Positions 24,501 through 36,168 are shown, counted from the first letter of the stretch. The stretch: DNA of 64,000 nucleotides from Taxillus chinensis (GCA_023512835.1 CM042088.1:37418664-37482663); one strand, 5' to 3'. A program made the numbers and translations. The notes: generated from the sequence alone by a model not told the origin.

Positions 24501-27500
24501 ATATTGCAGTCCAAGAAGAGGCAGGCTTGGCAGATTGACTGTTTGTGGCCTCATGTTTCACTTCTAGGGCTTGTTGATAATAGTTGTACAAACCTCATGA
24601 CTAGTGATGGAAAATTGTTCAAAGATGTTGACAAGTCATTGAAATCCAGAGTGAGGATTGGGAATGGAGAGTACCTAGAAGTGAAAGGAAAGGGGACTGT
24701 ATTCTTAGAAAGTTGAATTGGAGCTAAGCTATTTATATGATGTATGTGCCAAAGATTGATCAAAATCTATGTTAGGCAATTAGCAGAAAGGAAATGTGAT
24801 GCTTGAGGAAGGAAAATGTTAGATTTTTTATCCAAGTAGTGAGGAGGAGTTCAAAATTATAATGCAACATAAGAGCTTCTCTCTAAATCCCTTAGAGAAG
24901 GAGCAGGTTGCATTCAAGTGTCAAAAAAGTGATGCAGAGATTTGGCACAACAAATTAGGCCATTTCCTTCACAAGGGCTTAAAATTTATGCAGAAAAATG
25001 AAATGGCAGTGGATGAGTGGAATTGCCAAGAATAGGGGAGGAAAGCTCTAGGTTCAAGGTCTGTTTTCTTGGACAACAAACAAGATTCTCATTCAAAGAA
25101 TCCACTTGGAGAGCTACAGAAAAACTGCAACTAATACACAGACCTTTGTGGTCCACAAGCAACCCCTTCACTAAGTGGTGGCAGGTATTTCATCATTTTT
25201 ATTGACGATTATACTAGAATGTGTTGGATTTATTGTATGAAACAAAAGTTAGAAGTTACTGATATATTCTTGAAGTTTAAGAGATGGGTTGAAATACAGA
25301 GTGAGTGCAAAATTTCTATTATTAGATCTGATAATGGACTGAGTATACTTCATAGAGATTTAATTCTATTTGTACAAGAGGCTGGAGTGGAGCATCAGCG
25401 CACAACACCTTATTCTCCACAGCAGTATGGATTTAGTGAGAGGAAAAATAGAACCATTATGGAAATGGTTAGATGTTTGATGCAAGAGAAGAGTTTTGGG
25501 CAGAGGCAACAAATGCAGCAGTTTTTCTGCCGAACAGGCTGTCAACAAGGGCTTTGGAGAAGAAAACTCCTTTTGAAGCATGGTTTGCTGTCAAGCTAAT
25601 CCTAACAAATTTGAAGGTGTTTGGTTGCTTATGTTTCTCTCATATTCCACATGTAAAGAGAGAAGTTGAAGCAAAAATCTGAGCCTGGAAATTTTGTAGG
25701 TTATAGTCAAGTGTCTAAAAGCCCTACAAAGTTTACCAACTTCTTCAATTCTTGGAAGATGAGAATTGCACAGATGAGTTACAAGAGAAAGAGAGAAGTT
25801 TTACAAGAGCCAGATAACATGATTAATGATCCAATTAGAGGAACAAGGTTTCTGGCGGGCATACATCTATAGTGCAGTGTGACTGTGTTGAAATCTGCAT
25901 GTTTTGAGGATGCAAGGTGTGATGAAAGATGGATGAAGGCTATAAATGAGGAGCTGGAAATGATAGGGAAAAAAAAATCAAACATGGGAACTTGTAGAGA
26001 GGCCTGAAGATAAGAAAGTGATTGGGATTAAATGGGTTTTTCAGAACCAAACTTAACCCTAATGACTCAGTGAACAAGTACAAGGCCAGACTTGTTATGA
26101 AGGGTTATGCCCAAGTTCGAGGAGTTCATTTCTCTGAAACTTTTGCTCATGTAGCAAGATTGGATACTATCAGTCTTATTATTTCTGCGGCTGCTCAGCA
26201 AGGCTATGAAGTTCATCAATTATATGTAAAATCAACCTCCTTGAATGGTGTTTTGGAAGAAAAAATCTATGTTGATCATCCAGAAGGCCATGTAGTACCA
26301 GGCCAGGAGGAGAAAGTCTATTTTATTGAAAACAGCTCTCTATGGCTTGGGGCAAGCTCCTAGAGCATGATAGGTGGATGGACACTTGCTAAATCTGGAA
26401 TTCAAGAAGTCTTAGTGAATCTTCCTTGTATGTAAGGGGGCTGAAATTTGGTTTAGTAGTTGTGTTGCTTTATGTGAATGATATGCTGGTAATTGGTAGT
26501 CATAGTGCCCAAGTTGCTAAGTTTAAGCAGGAAATGATGAAAATATATTTGACATGATAAATCTTGGCAAGATGACTTCCTCAGAATTGAGGTTAAACAA
26601 ACTCAAGGTTAAATGTTTTTCTGTCAAAAGAAGTATCTAAAAGGCATTCTAAAACGTTTCAACATGGAGGAGTTTAAGAGTAAAAGTACACTCATGGCTC
26701 AGAAAGAAAGACTGCAAAAGGATGTATCATAACCTGTAGATGAGAAGACCTTTAGGTCATGTTTGGTATGCATGAATCATATTAGAGGGGAATAGAATTA
26801 CCATGGGAATGAAATTAACATGGAAAATGAAATAAAAATTTTCATTATCGTAAATGCTTTTGAAATACACATGAATGAATAATGAATTAACGTAATTATG
26901 AAAATATCCTCGTATTCTCCCTTTTGTTGGACTTAAATGCTAAGATGGCAGCCGAGAACATCACACAAGCTTCTTTGTTCTATGTAGGTGCATTGTGGTG
27001 GTAAACGCCCCCCATTAGAAATATAAATCGAAAATATTGATCCCTCCACGATTTCTTCACCCACATACTCCCGCAGACCCCCCAAAACCTCACAATGGAC
27101 CCACCCCCGCAATCACATAATAAACCCCTACAACATCAAACACACCTTTGCTGTTGCTATTCTCACCGTAGCCATTCCCGTTGCTGCACTTGCGATTCGT
27201 TGGAGCACCGCACAGTCCCGCATTCCCTTCAAATGCAGATGCATCCAAGACCTGCAGCTGCATGCTCACAGGGACCCCTCCTCGAAGATTGTTGAACCAT
27301 ATGTTGAACTCCGACAAGTTCAGCCACCCCAGCGACTCTAGTATCGTGCTGGACAGACGGTTGTGAGAAAGATCCAATCTCTCCAGATTCAATAGCTCCG
27401 GGATTTCTCCTGAAATTTCACCAGAAAAGTTGTTGATGCTGATATCCAGTTGGTGTAATCCCCTCAGGTTCCCCATCTCCTCGGGGATTGTACCGTTCAG

Positions 27501-28985
27501 GCTGTTGAGAGAGGTTTGTGCTGGGGGCTACCACATGTATCAAGCAAACAGGTAAGGGCAAAAAAATAAAAAAAGATTTTCTTATGCAAGAGAACCTTTG
27601 TAAACCTAACGGATGGGAAGAATGAATTTATCTCTACTTGGGGATATAAGATTTTCACCACAATGGCTGATTTCTTTCCTATGCATGTACCAAATGCAGA
27701 AGAGAAATTAAATTTGATTTTTTTTTCCTCACATGCCGACCATGTTATTAGAAATATGGTTAGTTGGCTCATGTAACCAGCCTAGACATCATGTTCTTAG
27801 TGGATGGGTATTTTGTTTAGATACTTGAGTTGTGCAAGTGAATTGCACATGTTTGTTACAACAAAAGTATTGACGTACTTGAAAGGTACCACCCTCTCAT
27901 GTGGAATTAAAGAATTTAGATCGCAGGGGCATTCTGACTGATCAATAGGGGACGTGAAGATTACATCTGATTATTGTTTTTGTTTTGGATCTGCATGTTT
28001 TTCTTTGTGCTAAAAGAATCGACGCATTGTTGTCCAATCAACTGCAAAAGTTGAACTTACTGCAGCTACTACAGCAACAAATCATGCATTGTGGTTGAAG
28101 AAACTGTTAGATGATCTGCATTTAGACCAACAAGTAGACACTGAGATTTTTGTAGACAATCAAGTTCCTCTGGCACCAAATCCAGTGTTTCATGGAATAA
28201 CAAAGCATTTTAAGATCAAGTTTTATTTTCTAAGAGATTTGCAGAAAATTGATGAGGTGAAGCTGGTGCACTGCAATTCTGAAAATCAGATTGCAAACAT
28301 ATTTACTAAATACTTTCCGGTTGTTCGTTTTAAGGTTCTAAGGGAGAAGTTAGGAGTATGTAGAATTTGAACAAGTATTCTTAGATGCTTAAACTTACTT
28401 AAAATATTCTTGAAAAATAAGTGGCAGAATGCCACACTTGATGGAGGAATTGGTGTATCAAGGCTCCTCCTTGTTTTCTGTTTAGTATTTATTATATATA
28501 ATTTATTAGGGGTAGAAATTATTCTTAATTGTGTTAGGCTCAATTAATTATGGCAGTTGGTTGTTTGTTCTTTCTTTAATGAAAGGGTGTTCTTGTTTTT
28601 TTGTTTTACTGGCTTTATATAATGTGAGCTGGAAAAAAATAAACACTGGCATTCTCAACTCTGAGAAAAATTCTCGAACAGATGTTTTTCAATGCTTTGA
28701 GCATGACCAAAGATCTTTTGCGTGCTTACTTTAGCCTTCTCACTCAATGCATATATTCGATTGATGGAAATGCAGGTTCTCACCGTGAACCAAGTGATAG
28801 AGATAGTCCTCAAGTACTTGGAAACAAAAGATTGGAAGTCTACATTCTTTCAAATCATTCCTCAAAGGAAGAGATGTGAAGCTGATTCCCAAGAATATCT
28901 GGAAGTGGAAGGAGGAAACAAAGAGGAGGATCAATCTGTGAGAAAAAAGAAGTGTGCTGAATTCCCATCCCGAGAGGAAACTTGA
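21508..28985 (+). CDS. TRM10: TRM10-type tRNA (guanine-9-N1) methyltransferase, three exons
   Basis: The family uses S-adenosylmethionine to methylate N1 of guanine at position 9 of tRNAs. The exons are 21508-21945, 22733-23092 and 28776-28985, with phase-0 GT-AG junctions, giving 335 residues, about the usual plant length. Residues 30-110 are a Lys/Arg/Glu-rich coiled-coil-like N-terminal region typical of TRM10. The SPOUT methyltransferase fold follows: LVLDLDFSNLM at the end of exon 1; CYSVNGRC, HLWLTG, YLTADAETVLDE and YIIGGLVDRNRWKG in exon 2; and VLTVNQVIEIVLKYLETKDW with a final PQRKR in exon 3. By family knowledge the Asp of GLVDRN (about residue 232) is the catalytic residue, and it is present. 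I chose the ATG at 21508, since homologues start near MEEAA. An in-frame upstream ATG at 21373 would add 45 unlikely residues. The second intron is 5.7 kb because a same-strand copia element sits in it. No frame damage is seen. Confidence 0.93.
23251..23469 (+). repeat. 5' LTR of the TRM10-intron copia element
   Basis: It starts TGGTTGTCTGCTCC and ends CCACAACA. The primer-binding site begins at 23471. It differs from the 3' LTR by many substitutions and small indels, so the insertion is old. Confidence 0.8.
23567..24480 (+). pseudogene. copia gag relic with zinc knuckle
   Basis: It begins at ATG 23567 (MAPPAFDGENYQAWAVRKK is the conserved start of the copia gag domain). It is then broken by frameshifts near 23760 and 23940 and a stop near 24050. 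Frame 24057-24395 holds the later gag (QTILVALPERFEVTIASMEN) and the start of a CCHC zinc knuckle (CKHCGKQNHP). The last Cys of the knuckle falls after a frameshift. Confidence 0.8.
24895..25700 (+). pseudogene. copia integrase relic
   Basis: The pre-integrase part is near 24945-24985 (EIWHNKLGHF), and the catalytic core follows from 25195. Visible pieces include IDDYTRMCWIY, IIRSDNG and HQRTTPYSPQQYGFSERKNR. After a frameshift come FWAEATNAAVFLPNRLSTRA and VFGCLCFSHIP. At least three frameshifts or stops break it. Confidence 0.8.
25910..26753 (+). pseudogene. copia reverse transcriptase relic, N-terminal two thirds
   Basis: Frame 26022-26363 contains the conserved KYKARLVMKGYAQVRGVHF, then ETFAHVARLDTI and a decayed version of the QLYVKSTSLNGVLEEKIYV segment. 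Later decayed RT with VLLYVNDMLVIG stands in for the catalytic YVDD motif, so the first catalytic Asp is changed to Asn. It runs on to EKTF at about 26753, where the foreign segment starts. Confidence 0.8.
26755..27760. mobile_element. Foreign insert inside the copia RT/RNase H region
   Basis: The copia reading stops at about 26753 and resumes near 27760. The left end (AGGTCATGTTTGGTATGCAT) resembles the ends of short DNA elements. The insert contains the leucine-rich-repeat receptor fragment at 27090-27515. I could not identify matching inverted ends or a target duplication, so it may be a DNA element with a captured gene piece or two successive insertions. Confidence 0.5.
27090..27515 (-). 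pseudogene. Leucine-rich-repeat receptor fragment (C-terminal repeats to start of membrane segment)
   Basis: The minus-strand frame shows about four LRR units: LNGTIPEEMGNLRGLHQLDI, FSGEI...PELLNLERLDLSHNR, LSSTILESLGWLNLSEFNI and NNLRGGVPVSMQLQVLDASA. Then comes the cap FEGNAGLCGAPTNRKC, and an apparent start of a transmembrane helix where similarity ends. This order is the end of the extracellular part of a plant LRR receptor-like protein or kinase. There is a small in-frame duplication in one repeat (SGEISGEI). Both ends are abrupt and there is no start codon context, so it is a captured or inserted piece, not a gene. Confidence 0.8.
28020..28370 (+). pseudogene. copia RNase H, C-terminal part
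   Basis: It resumes the copia reading after the insert (STAKVELTAATTATNHALWLKK, DNQVPLAPNPVFHGITKHF, FTKYFPVVRFKVLREKLGVC). The changed AEY-to-VEL motif and the upstream stops show decay. It ends at 28370, about 80 bases before the 3' LTR, at the normal copia position. Confidence 0.85.
28451..28680 (+). repeat. 3' LTR of the TRM10-intron copia element
   Basis: It ends TTCTCGAACA only about 95 bases before exon 3 of the TRM10 gene (28776). LTRs carry promoter and polyadenylation signals, so this one could affect expression of the last exon; that is inference. Confidence 0.8.
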
Positions 28986-29450
28986 GACGTGAAATTATTA
29001 TTAATAGGTGAGACTGTTTCTTTTAAATTTATGCATTTCTTTTTCTTTCACGTTTGGTTACATTTAATAGTGAGCAAAGTATATCAAGCAAGCATAAATG
29101 ACTTTGAACTTTCAGAATGGCGGAGAGCTTGCCTGTAACTCTGAAAGTAGTTCCATATTTTGTTATTTTATTTCGCTGTTGATAAAAACAAGGAATGCTG
29201 ATCGGTTAGGGTGGATGGTCTTGTAGTAATCCAACCACTTAGTGTCGTGGTAATTTGTTCTTATTTGTCTTGACCCATATAGTTTTTACTTGATCCGTCT
29301 TTAACTTGAACTTGATCCTTCCTTTCTGTTTCGATTTTAATCTGCCGCATGAATTCGCGTCAACTAAAACAACGTTTTACGCGTTTTTATTTTAAAAACG
29401 AGTTGTACTCGAATTTTAAAAAAAAAATATTACCGCCAAACAAATTGGAG
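28986..29450. other. 3' flank of the TRM10 gene
   Basis: It is AT-rich with no coding frame of note. It presumably contains the 3' untranslated region and polyadenylation site. It runs to the start of a GC-cored DNA element at 29451. Confidence 0.5.
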
Positions 29451-30255
29451 TGTTTGGTGACGCGTTTTCTGCCGTTTTTTGCATTTAAATGTAGAAAATT
29501 GCTTGCGCAAATCGTTTGGTGATGATTTTTTTTTTTAAATTCAAAAATTTTTGTTTTCAAATCCCATAAAATGAAAACAATGATAGGGTGTTTTCTGATT
29601 TTGATTTCTGTACTCACTAATTTCTACCTAGAATTGCAACGCCGGTGATCCCTTTTGCAACGGCCGGCGACCCCTGCGACCACACCTCCGACGGCCGGCG
29701 ATCCCCCTGACGCTTGGATCTGCTCCCTAGGACGGCCGGCGACCCCTCCTGTGATGCTGACAACCCTCCGACGCCTTGGATCTGCTCCCCATGACCACCG
29801 GACCCCCCCCCCCCCATGCCTAGATCTGTCTGCTGCTGCTACGCCGGCGACTCCCTTGCAGGTGCAACAGCTGCGGCGACGAGGACGACGAAGAGTTTGA
29901 GTTTTCCATGGTCTCCGACGCCGACGGCAACACATTCACTGTGAGGCCTGACCAGATTCGCCAAGTTTTCCCCATCTTCAACTGAGATCTGCTGTCCACC
30001 GAGAGCCCTGTGCCATCCTTTCATATTTCGATTAGGAGCCTCCCCTTCGAGGCAGAGGAGGACGCGGGCGTTCCGGCGGAACGAGTACTGTTTTTTTAAA
30101 TTTGGTTAAAATTATTGTCAAACAAATATATAATTTTTAATCCTTATGAAAATGATTTTTAAATGTAAAATTTAAAATTTGCTTTTAAAAATATAAAATT
30201 TAATTTTTGTATTTAAATATAAAAAACGGCCGAAAACAATGCACACCAAAAACGC
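29451..30255. mobile_element. Non-autonomous DNA element with GC-rich core
   Basis: The left end is TGTTTGGTGACGCGTTTTCT. The right end, read inverted, is GCGTTTTTGGTGTGCATTGT. AT-rich arms flank a GC-rich core (about 29640-30080) that repeats GACGGCCGGCGACCCC and TTGGATCTGCTCCC. The same arms and core motifs recur, inverted, at 62628-63764. Open frames in the core (up to 103 codons) come from the repeats. The superfamily is unclear because I found no target duplication. Confidence 0.7.
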
Positions 30256-33063
30256 CCTTATATCTAGTCTTGACTTATCCTGTTCTTACTATGTTAATCT
30301 ATTTTTAATATTTAAATTCTAAAAATATGAATTTTATAATATTATAATATGATTAATATTTGATTCAACCAATAAATATCATGTATATTATAACTAGTCA
30401 ACCAATAAATACACGCTATGTTGGCCAATTACACACGCAATCACCAAATGGTGACAATGCGTAAAAGAATTCATTTTTTTTCCTGATTAAATTAATCAAT
30501 TTCACATCTTTGGACGGAGACAAGCCCAATTTCTAACATAACTAGCCACATTTTGAAGAAGAAAGAAGTATGATCAAACAAATATCACCTTAATTTTTTG
30601 TTTGGCCGAGGCAAACGCATTGTTGCAAAGACATGTCTTTAAAATATAAATTTATTGGATTATAATTAGAGGCTGAAAATATAATATTAATTCGATCTTT
30701 TTAACATGATAATTGAGTTCAATTTTATTTGGTGTATTAAAATTAAATATAAGAAAGACTTATGGGGTTTCGGCTCCCCAACCTACACGCATGCACAAAA
30801 CACCCATGGTGGAAAGAAAGGGAAAAAAAGGAAAAGAGGGAAGAAGAGAGGAAGAAAAAGGAAGAACTTGATTCGAAGTACAATTCCAATGATCTAAGAA
30901 AGGGAATCCATCCTCAACTTCTCCTTTACATTTTCATCATGCCTAAGATATAGTAAAAGCTTGTTTGATACTTAAAATTCATAGAATGAGGATATATGAT
31001 TAATTATCCTTAAATTGATTGAAATAAAATTATAATTTGTTTGTGATGTTGTAAATTTATGAAACTTGCCCAGAGATGTTATTAGTGTTTGGATGGGTGT
31101 TGAATCAATTTTGGTCAAATACTAGAGGTAGTGCTTGTGGCATTTTTATGGGCACAATGCATGATGGTAAGTCTCATTTGGCATATGGTCAAGCGTGATG
31201 AATTTGAAGACGGTGTATAATCGTCGTTGCGGTATCTTTGTGTCCCCGACTAACATGGAATAAGTCATATCAGCATTGTTTGCCATACATCAGTGTATTC
31301 CCGAATTGTCACTTAAATATAGTGGCAAGCAGAAGTTCGAGCAAGGACTCAAGCAGGCATCAAATAAAAGGCTTGAGTCCCAATCATAGCGTAGAGAAAA
31401 AGATGCTGCTCGAGCCTCCAGCTTGAGCAAGCCTCGAGCAGGTGACAAGTACCTCCTCCATGGCCCTCACGTCATCGAAAACGCAAATAATTGTGTGTAG
31501 AAGAAATATTATTATACGGATGGCATGAAACATGGTTATGCACATGTTTTTTTTTTGTTCTAAACTTCTTTTCGTCCTTTTTATGAGTTGACTCGTAATT
31601 TAGAGGAAACCAATTTGAAATATAATATGATGTATTTAGGTTATTATTAGCCATGATTGAGCCTAAATATACATGATTGACGTGATTTTTAATGTGTTTC
31701 AGCTTCTTATATCTACTAGGCCCCATCTTAGGCCTCATTGCACTAATAGTTGTGCAACTATTATTGTGTTAATTGTGTGTGGGCTCTTTGTGAGCATTAT
31801 GATTGGTTTATAATACTTGCAAGAGAACTTTTTAAAATTAGTATTTTTGGGATCATAATATTTTAATATTTATAGAAATATTAATTAACTAATACATTAT
31901 TATTTATTAATTTAAAAATATTTTTTGTAATTATTTGAAGTTAAATTTTGATTAAATCAACAAGTATTGTATCTACGGAAAAATTCATATATCATATTAA
32001 TTGAACAAATTTAAAACATAGATTTATTTTACACAACATTAATGAAAACTAATGAATAATGTTCCACGTTTCATAATAAATTAAGTATTGTTCATTGTAT
32101 TTTTATTAAAAACATTCAACGTATGATGTATGATACTATTTTTTTGGTGCAATTTAAAAACACGATACTCGAGATTTTGGATGCAATAATAAAAGTAAGT
32201 TAGAAATGAGCCCCAAGTTGACTTAAATTTTAAGAAAAAACAAGCAATACTTAGCCAAAAGTAAGCAACACAGCAAATTATCTTAGTTATATGTTTGTGG
32301 AAGTTTATATAACTATTAATTTATATAATATTAATGGGGCCTCTAAAAAATCAAAGATCAATATTAATGGGTATGATAGCTGTTGTATGGAAAAAAGAAT
32401 ATATAATTCCTTATGGGTTGAAGAAGTTGGTTACTAGTTATATATTGAGGTGGAGGTGAATTAATAAACTTCTTTCTAAACAAAATTCTTTGACACCAAA
32501 ATCCTTTGTGTCCAACCTTGTGTTTTGTGTTTATTATTAACTTCTCTAATAAATTCTGATACAATTAGCCCAAATTAATGTTTAGTGTTTATTATTAATT
32601 TCTTTTGGTCGAATAACTTCTCTATATATACAAGATCTAACTTACCTAACCTCATTTGGTAAGTTTTAACAAGATCTTTTAAATTTGCTGAATAATGGTT
32701 GGTTGAGTTTTAAGGCTTTGTTAATTAAATCACACATAAATAGGATGTAAATGTAAATAAGTAGACACAAAATAATATATACCACAATTGCTGAGACTAT
32801 AACTTATACTGAGTGAGTATACTATAGTATTGATCTAAAGGCACCACCTCTTATAATGGAATACTCTATCTTCTTTTTTACTTATAACAATTAGAAAGTG
32901 ATAACGATTTGAGAATTGTCACTTTGCTCCTTTTCCTCGTCTCTTTGTTTGCTCCTATTTGTTTGTTGTGTTTGCTTTATTCCAACCTTCTTTAATTACC
33001 AAGAACTCTAAGTCTCTTTCTCTCTATATATATGAGGAAATATGGGTACTGGTCATAGGATTT
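30256..33063. other. AT-rich intergenic stretch
   Basis: No gene is recognised. A TCGAG-rich block at 31335-31445 is related to the repeats at 11885-12070. The rest is AT-rich with short chance frames. Confidence 0.5.
31335..31445. repeat. TCGAGC/CTTGAGC-rich block
   Basis: Repeated variants of TCGAGCAAGGACTCAAGCAG and CTCGAGCCTCCAGCTTGAGC resemble the core of the Mutator-like element at 11467-12446. It may be a fragment of another member. Confidence 0.6.
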
Positions 33064-33280
33064 AGTAAAGAATTAACGTATTGGAAAATATTTCTCGTTG
33101 ATGCAATAATAAAATACATCATAATATATTCAATCATCCTACCATAATTTGTGTAACTGACATTAACGTAATCCTTAATTCTAGGAACAAAATTTTTCTA
33201 CATCAAGTACCTATTCTATGTATATCTATAATTAGCATATTATAATAATTACATATTCATTACAACATATGACTTTAATA
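33064..33280 (-). repeat. 3' LTR of the 33-38 kb copia element
   Basis: It is nearly identical to the right LTR (37793-37998), with a few substitutions and small indels. It shares GAATTAACGTATTG, ATAGCATATTATAATAATTA-type tracts and the GACTTTAATA end. The outer end begins AGTAAAG where the partner has TGTAAAG. Confidence 0.92.
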
Positions 33281-33434
33281 CTCCCCCTCAAGTTAGAGAG
33301 TGAATGTCATGAAGTCCTAACTTGCCACTTAATATGGTGTAGTCATTCTTTCCCAAGGGTTTGGTAAAAATATCTGCCAACTGAGCATGGGAAGGAACAT
33401 ATGAAGGAGTGATCAGTCCGGCAAGTAATTTTTC

Positions 33435-33947
33435 TCAAACAATATGACAATCAATCTCAATATGTTTGGTGCACTCGTGGAATACCGAGTTCACAACAAT
33501 ATATAAAACAGCTTGATTGTCACAATATAATGGAGTCGGGTTAACTTGAGAGACTTTCAAATCATGAAGTATGTATCCTAGCCAAGTAATTTCCAAACAA
33601 GCATCAGCCATGGCTCGATACTCTGCTTTTGCGGATGAATGAGAAACGTGTTGTTGCTTTTTGAATTTCCACGAGATGAGAGAATTTCCCAAAAAAATAC
33701 AAAAACCCGTGACAGATTGTCTTGTGGTGCAGCAGCTAGCATGGTCTGAATCACAATAAGTTCTTAAAGCAAGAGTGTTCGATGTAGGAAATAATAGGCC
33801 TTGATCCGGCGAGTTTTTGATCAATTGGAGAACATAGAGTGTTGTATCCCAATGTGGTTTTCTAGGCTCATGCATGAATTGACTTAATGTCCGAACTGAA
33901 TATACTATGTCCGTCTGTGTTACAGTAAGGTAAATCAAACATCCCAC
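33435..33947 (-). pseudogene. copia RNase H
   Basis: A long open stretch (170 codons) contains YLTVTQTDIVYSVRTLSQFM, TYCDSDHASC, SVTGFCIFLGNSLISWK and SSAKAEYRAMADACLEITWL, with CDNQAVLYIVVNSVFHECTK at the end. It retains most conserved RNase H residues. It joins RT (34289-33954) after a stop near 33950. Confidence 0.9.
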
Positions 33948-33953
33948 TAACCG

Positions 33954-34966
33954 TCAATATTTCATAGGGTCATTGAGTAAAGCTTCATTGGTCAGTGTGA
34001 GTTTGAGATTTTGCTCCATGGGAAACTTATCAGGACGAGAGCCTAAGAGACCGGCATCACGTAATATGTCCAACGCATATTTCCTTTGAGACATATAAAT
34101 ACCTTTCTTGGAACGAGAGAACTCAATACCCAAGAAGTATTTTAAATCACCAAGATCCGTGATGCGAAAGTGCTTGAGGAGGAACGATTTGAGATGCCCC
34201 ATTTCATGCAAATCATTTCCTGTGAGAAGGATGTCATCCACATAAATAAGAATTGCAGTAAAAGAATTATGGTGAACCTTGGTGAACAACGGGTAATCGA
34301 CTTTTGATTGCTGAAAACCAACTTGTTGAATAGCACTAGAAAATTTAGAAAACTAGCTTCGGGAAGCTTGTTAAAGGCCATAAAGGGACTTATGGAGCCA
34401 ACAAACAGTATTCTCCCCCTGTCGGCTGAGGCTGGGAGGAAGGTCCATGTAGACAACCTTGTGCAAATCGCCATGAAAAAAGGCATTCTGAACATCCAAT
34501 TGATGGATGAACCAATTACGAGCAGCAGCAACAATGAGAAGACAACACAGTGTGGTGAGTTTGGCCGAAAGAGAGAATGTTTCTATATAATCAACTCCTT
34601 CCACCTGAGTGTAGCCTTTGGCCACAAGCCGGGCTTTATAACGATCAACAGTGCCATCAGATTTATATTTGATTTTAAAAAAAAAATCCATTTACAACCA
34701 ATGGGTTTATAACCAGGTGGCAATGGAATAAGAGTCCAAGTATGGTTCTGAGCCAAAGCATCTAATTCTGTTTGCATGGTTTGCTGCCAATGGGGATCAA
34801 GGATAGCCTGAGCATAACTGGTGGGTTTAGTGGTTGCTGAAAGTTGAGCTAAAAAAGTATAATGGAGTGAAGAAAGACGAGAATAAGACAAGAAATGAGA
34901 GAGTGGGTATCGCGTACCTGGAGCAACACAGGGCAACCGAGTAGAGGAAGAGGTATGGTTGGACAT
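33954..34966 (-). pseudogene. copia reverse transcriptase
   Basis: The first part (frames 34966-34583 and 34691-34371) shows [46 protein letters not shown] and [19 protein letters not shown]. After a frameshift near 34300, frame 34289-33954 carries the intact catalytic motif YVDDILLTGND (34244-34212) and GDLKYFLGIEFSRSKKGIYM. The catalytic motif survives, but frameshifts break the whole. Confidence 0.9.
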
Positions 34967-35186
34967 GTGGTAATGTTGGTGCTAGACAGGAGCCTGCCGG
35001 GGACGAATGGAATGACAAGTGGGAGTTGTGGGAGAGGAAGGAGGGAAATTAAGTGATGCGAGGTCAGATGGGGAAGGAGGAAGTGGCATAGTGGAATCAA
35101 AGGACGGGTCTGGAGGTGGGGAAACCATTGGACTAGTGGTGGCAGGGCAAGGTTGGGAAGAGTCGTTAAGAGGTAGATATGGGGTG

Positions 35187-36130
35187 TCATCGGTGGGCGG
35201 TGGAAGGGTTGGTGGATAGTAGTGATCTCGAAATGTGAATGAGGAAAAATAGGAGTTGTGGGAACAAGTGGAGGTGAGATAATGGATAAAGGAAAAATAT
35301 GTTCATGAATTGAACATCTCGATTGACAAAAAAGTTGGAGGTGTGTAGATCAAAGAGTTGGTAACCCTTTTTATCCATGTGATATCCAACAAAAACACAA
35401 GGTGTAGCACGTGCATCAAATTTCGGGATGAGATGAGTCACAATGGAATAACAAAGGCACTCAAAAACTCGAAGATGGTGAAGTGTAGGTGGATGGTGAT
35501 AGAGTAATTCAAAAAGGGATTTACTAGACAATAATGGGCTAGACAGTAGTTAAAACACACTCCCCCCAGAAATTGAGAGGTAAATTGGCTTGGAAGCGTA
35601 GATCATGAGAAACATTGAGAATATGATGATGTTTGCGCTTAACAACTTCATTTTGTTAGGGAGTGTGAACACATGATTGTTGATGTGCAATGTCATTGGT
35701 TTGCAAAAACTCTTTCATGGATAAAAATTTTAAACCATTATCAGTGCGAATGACTTTAACATGGAAAGTGAATTGAGTTTTGACAAAGGTGAAAAAAGAT
35801 TTCATAAGAGTTTGTGTTTCAGATTTGTGAACCATCAAGAAAACCCAAGTGCAGCGAGTAAAGTAATTGACAATAGTGAGAAAAAAGTGAGCTCCTAAAT
35901 GAGAAGCTATTTTATTGGGACCCCAAATGTCACAATGTAATAAATCAAATGCTGAATGGGAAGAGATAGAACTCAAGGGAAAAGGAATTCTAGTTTGTTT
36001 AGCCAAAGGAGAAATGCCACAATTATTGTCAATAGAGGCAATGTTTAAAGGAAGCAATGAGGAAATTAATTGAAAACAAGCATGTGAAGGATGCCCAAGA
36101 CGGAGGTGCCATAAATTGGAGTTTTGTGAA
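35187..36130 (-). pseudogene. copia integrase
   Basis: Frame 36057-35656 carries the core (FDLLHCDIWGPNK, FLTIVNYFTRCTWVFLM and KVIRTDNGLKF). Frame 35531-35187 gives the later part (HLRVFECLCYS and PCVFVGYHMDKKGYQLFDL). A frame break near 35560-35650 removes the join. One core Asp position reads VNYF instead of VDYF. Confidence 0.88.
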
Positions 36131-36168
36131 GCTTAATAGGAAACAGGTACCTGTGGCAAAGGCAACAT

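Larger units (their letters stand above)
23251..28680 (+). mobile_element. Ty1/copia element in intron 2 of the TRM10 gene, same strand
   Basis: The 5' LTR is 23251-23469 and the 3' LTR about 28451-28680. Both share TGTTTAGTATTTATTAT, TTAGGGGTAGA and CATTCTCAAC and end in ACA. The primer site follows the 5' LTR directly (TTGTATCAGAGCC, close to the initiator-Met tRNA site). A purine-rich tract GATGGAGGAAT precedes the 3' LTR. Relics of gag, integrase, RT and RNase H follow in order. A foreign segment of about 1 kb (about 26755-27760) interrupts the RT/RNase H boundary. I found no convincing 5-bp target duplication, so the boundaries could be off by a few bases. Confidence 0.88.

Noticed and set aside
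23240..28690. 5-bp target duplication for the TRM10-intron copia element
   Set aside because: The flanks TGAAA and GATGT do not match, so I do not claim one.
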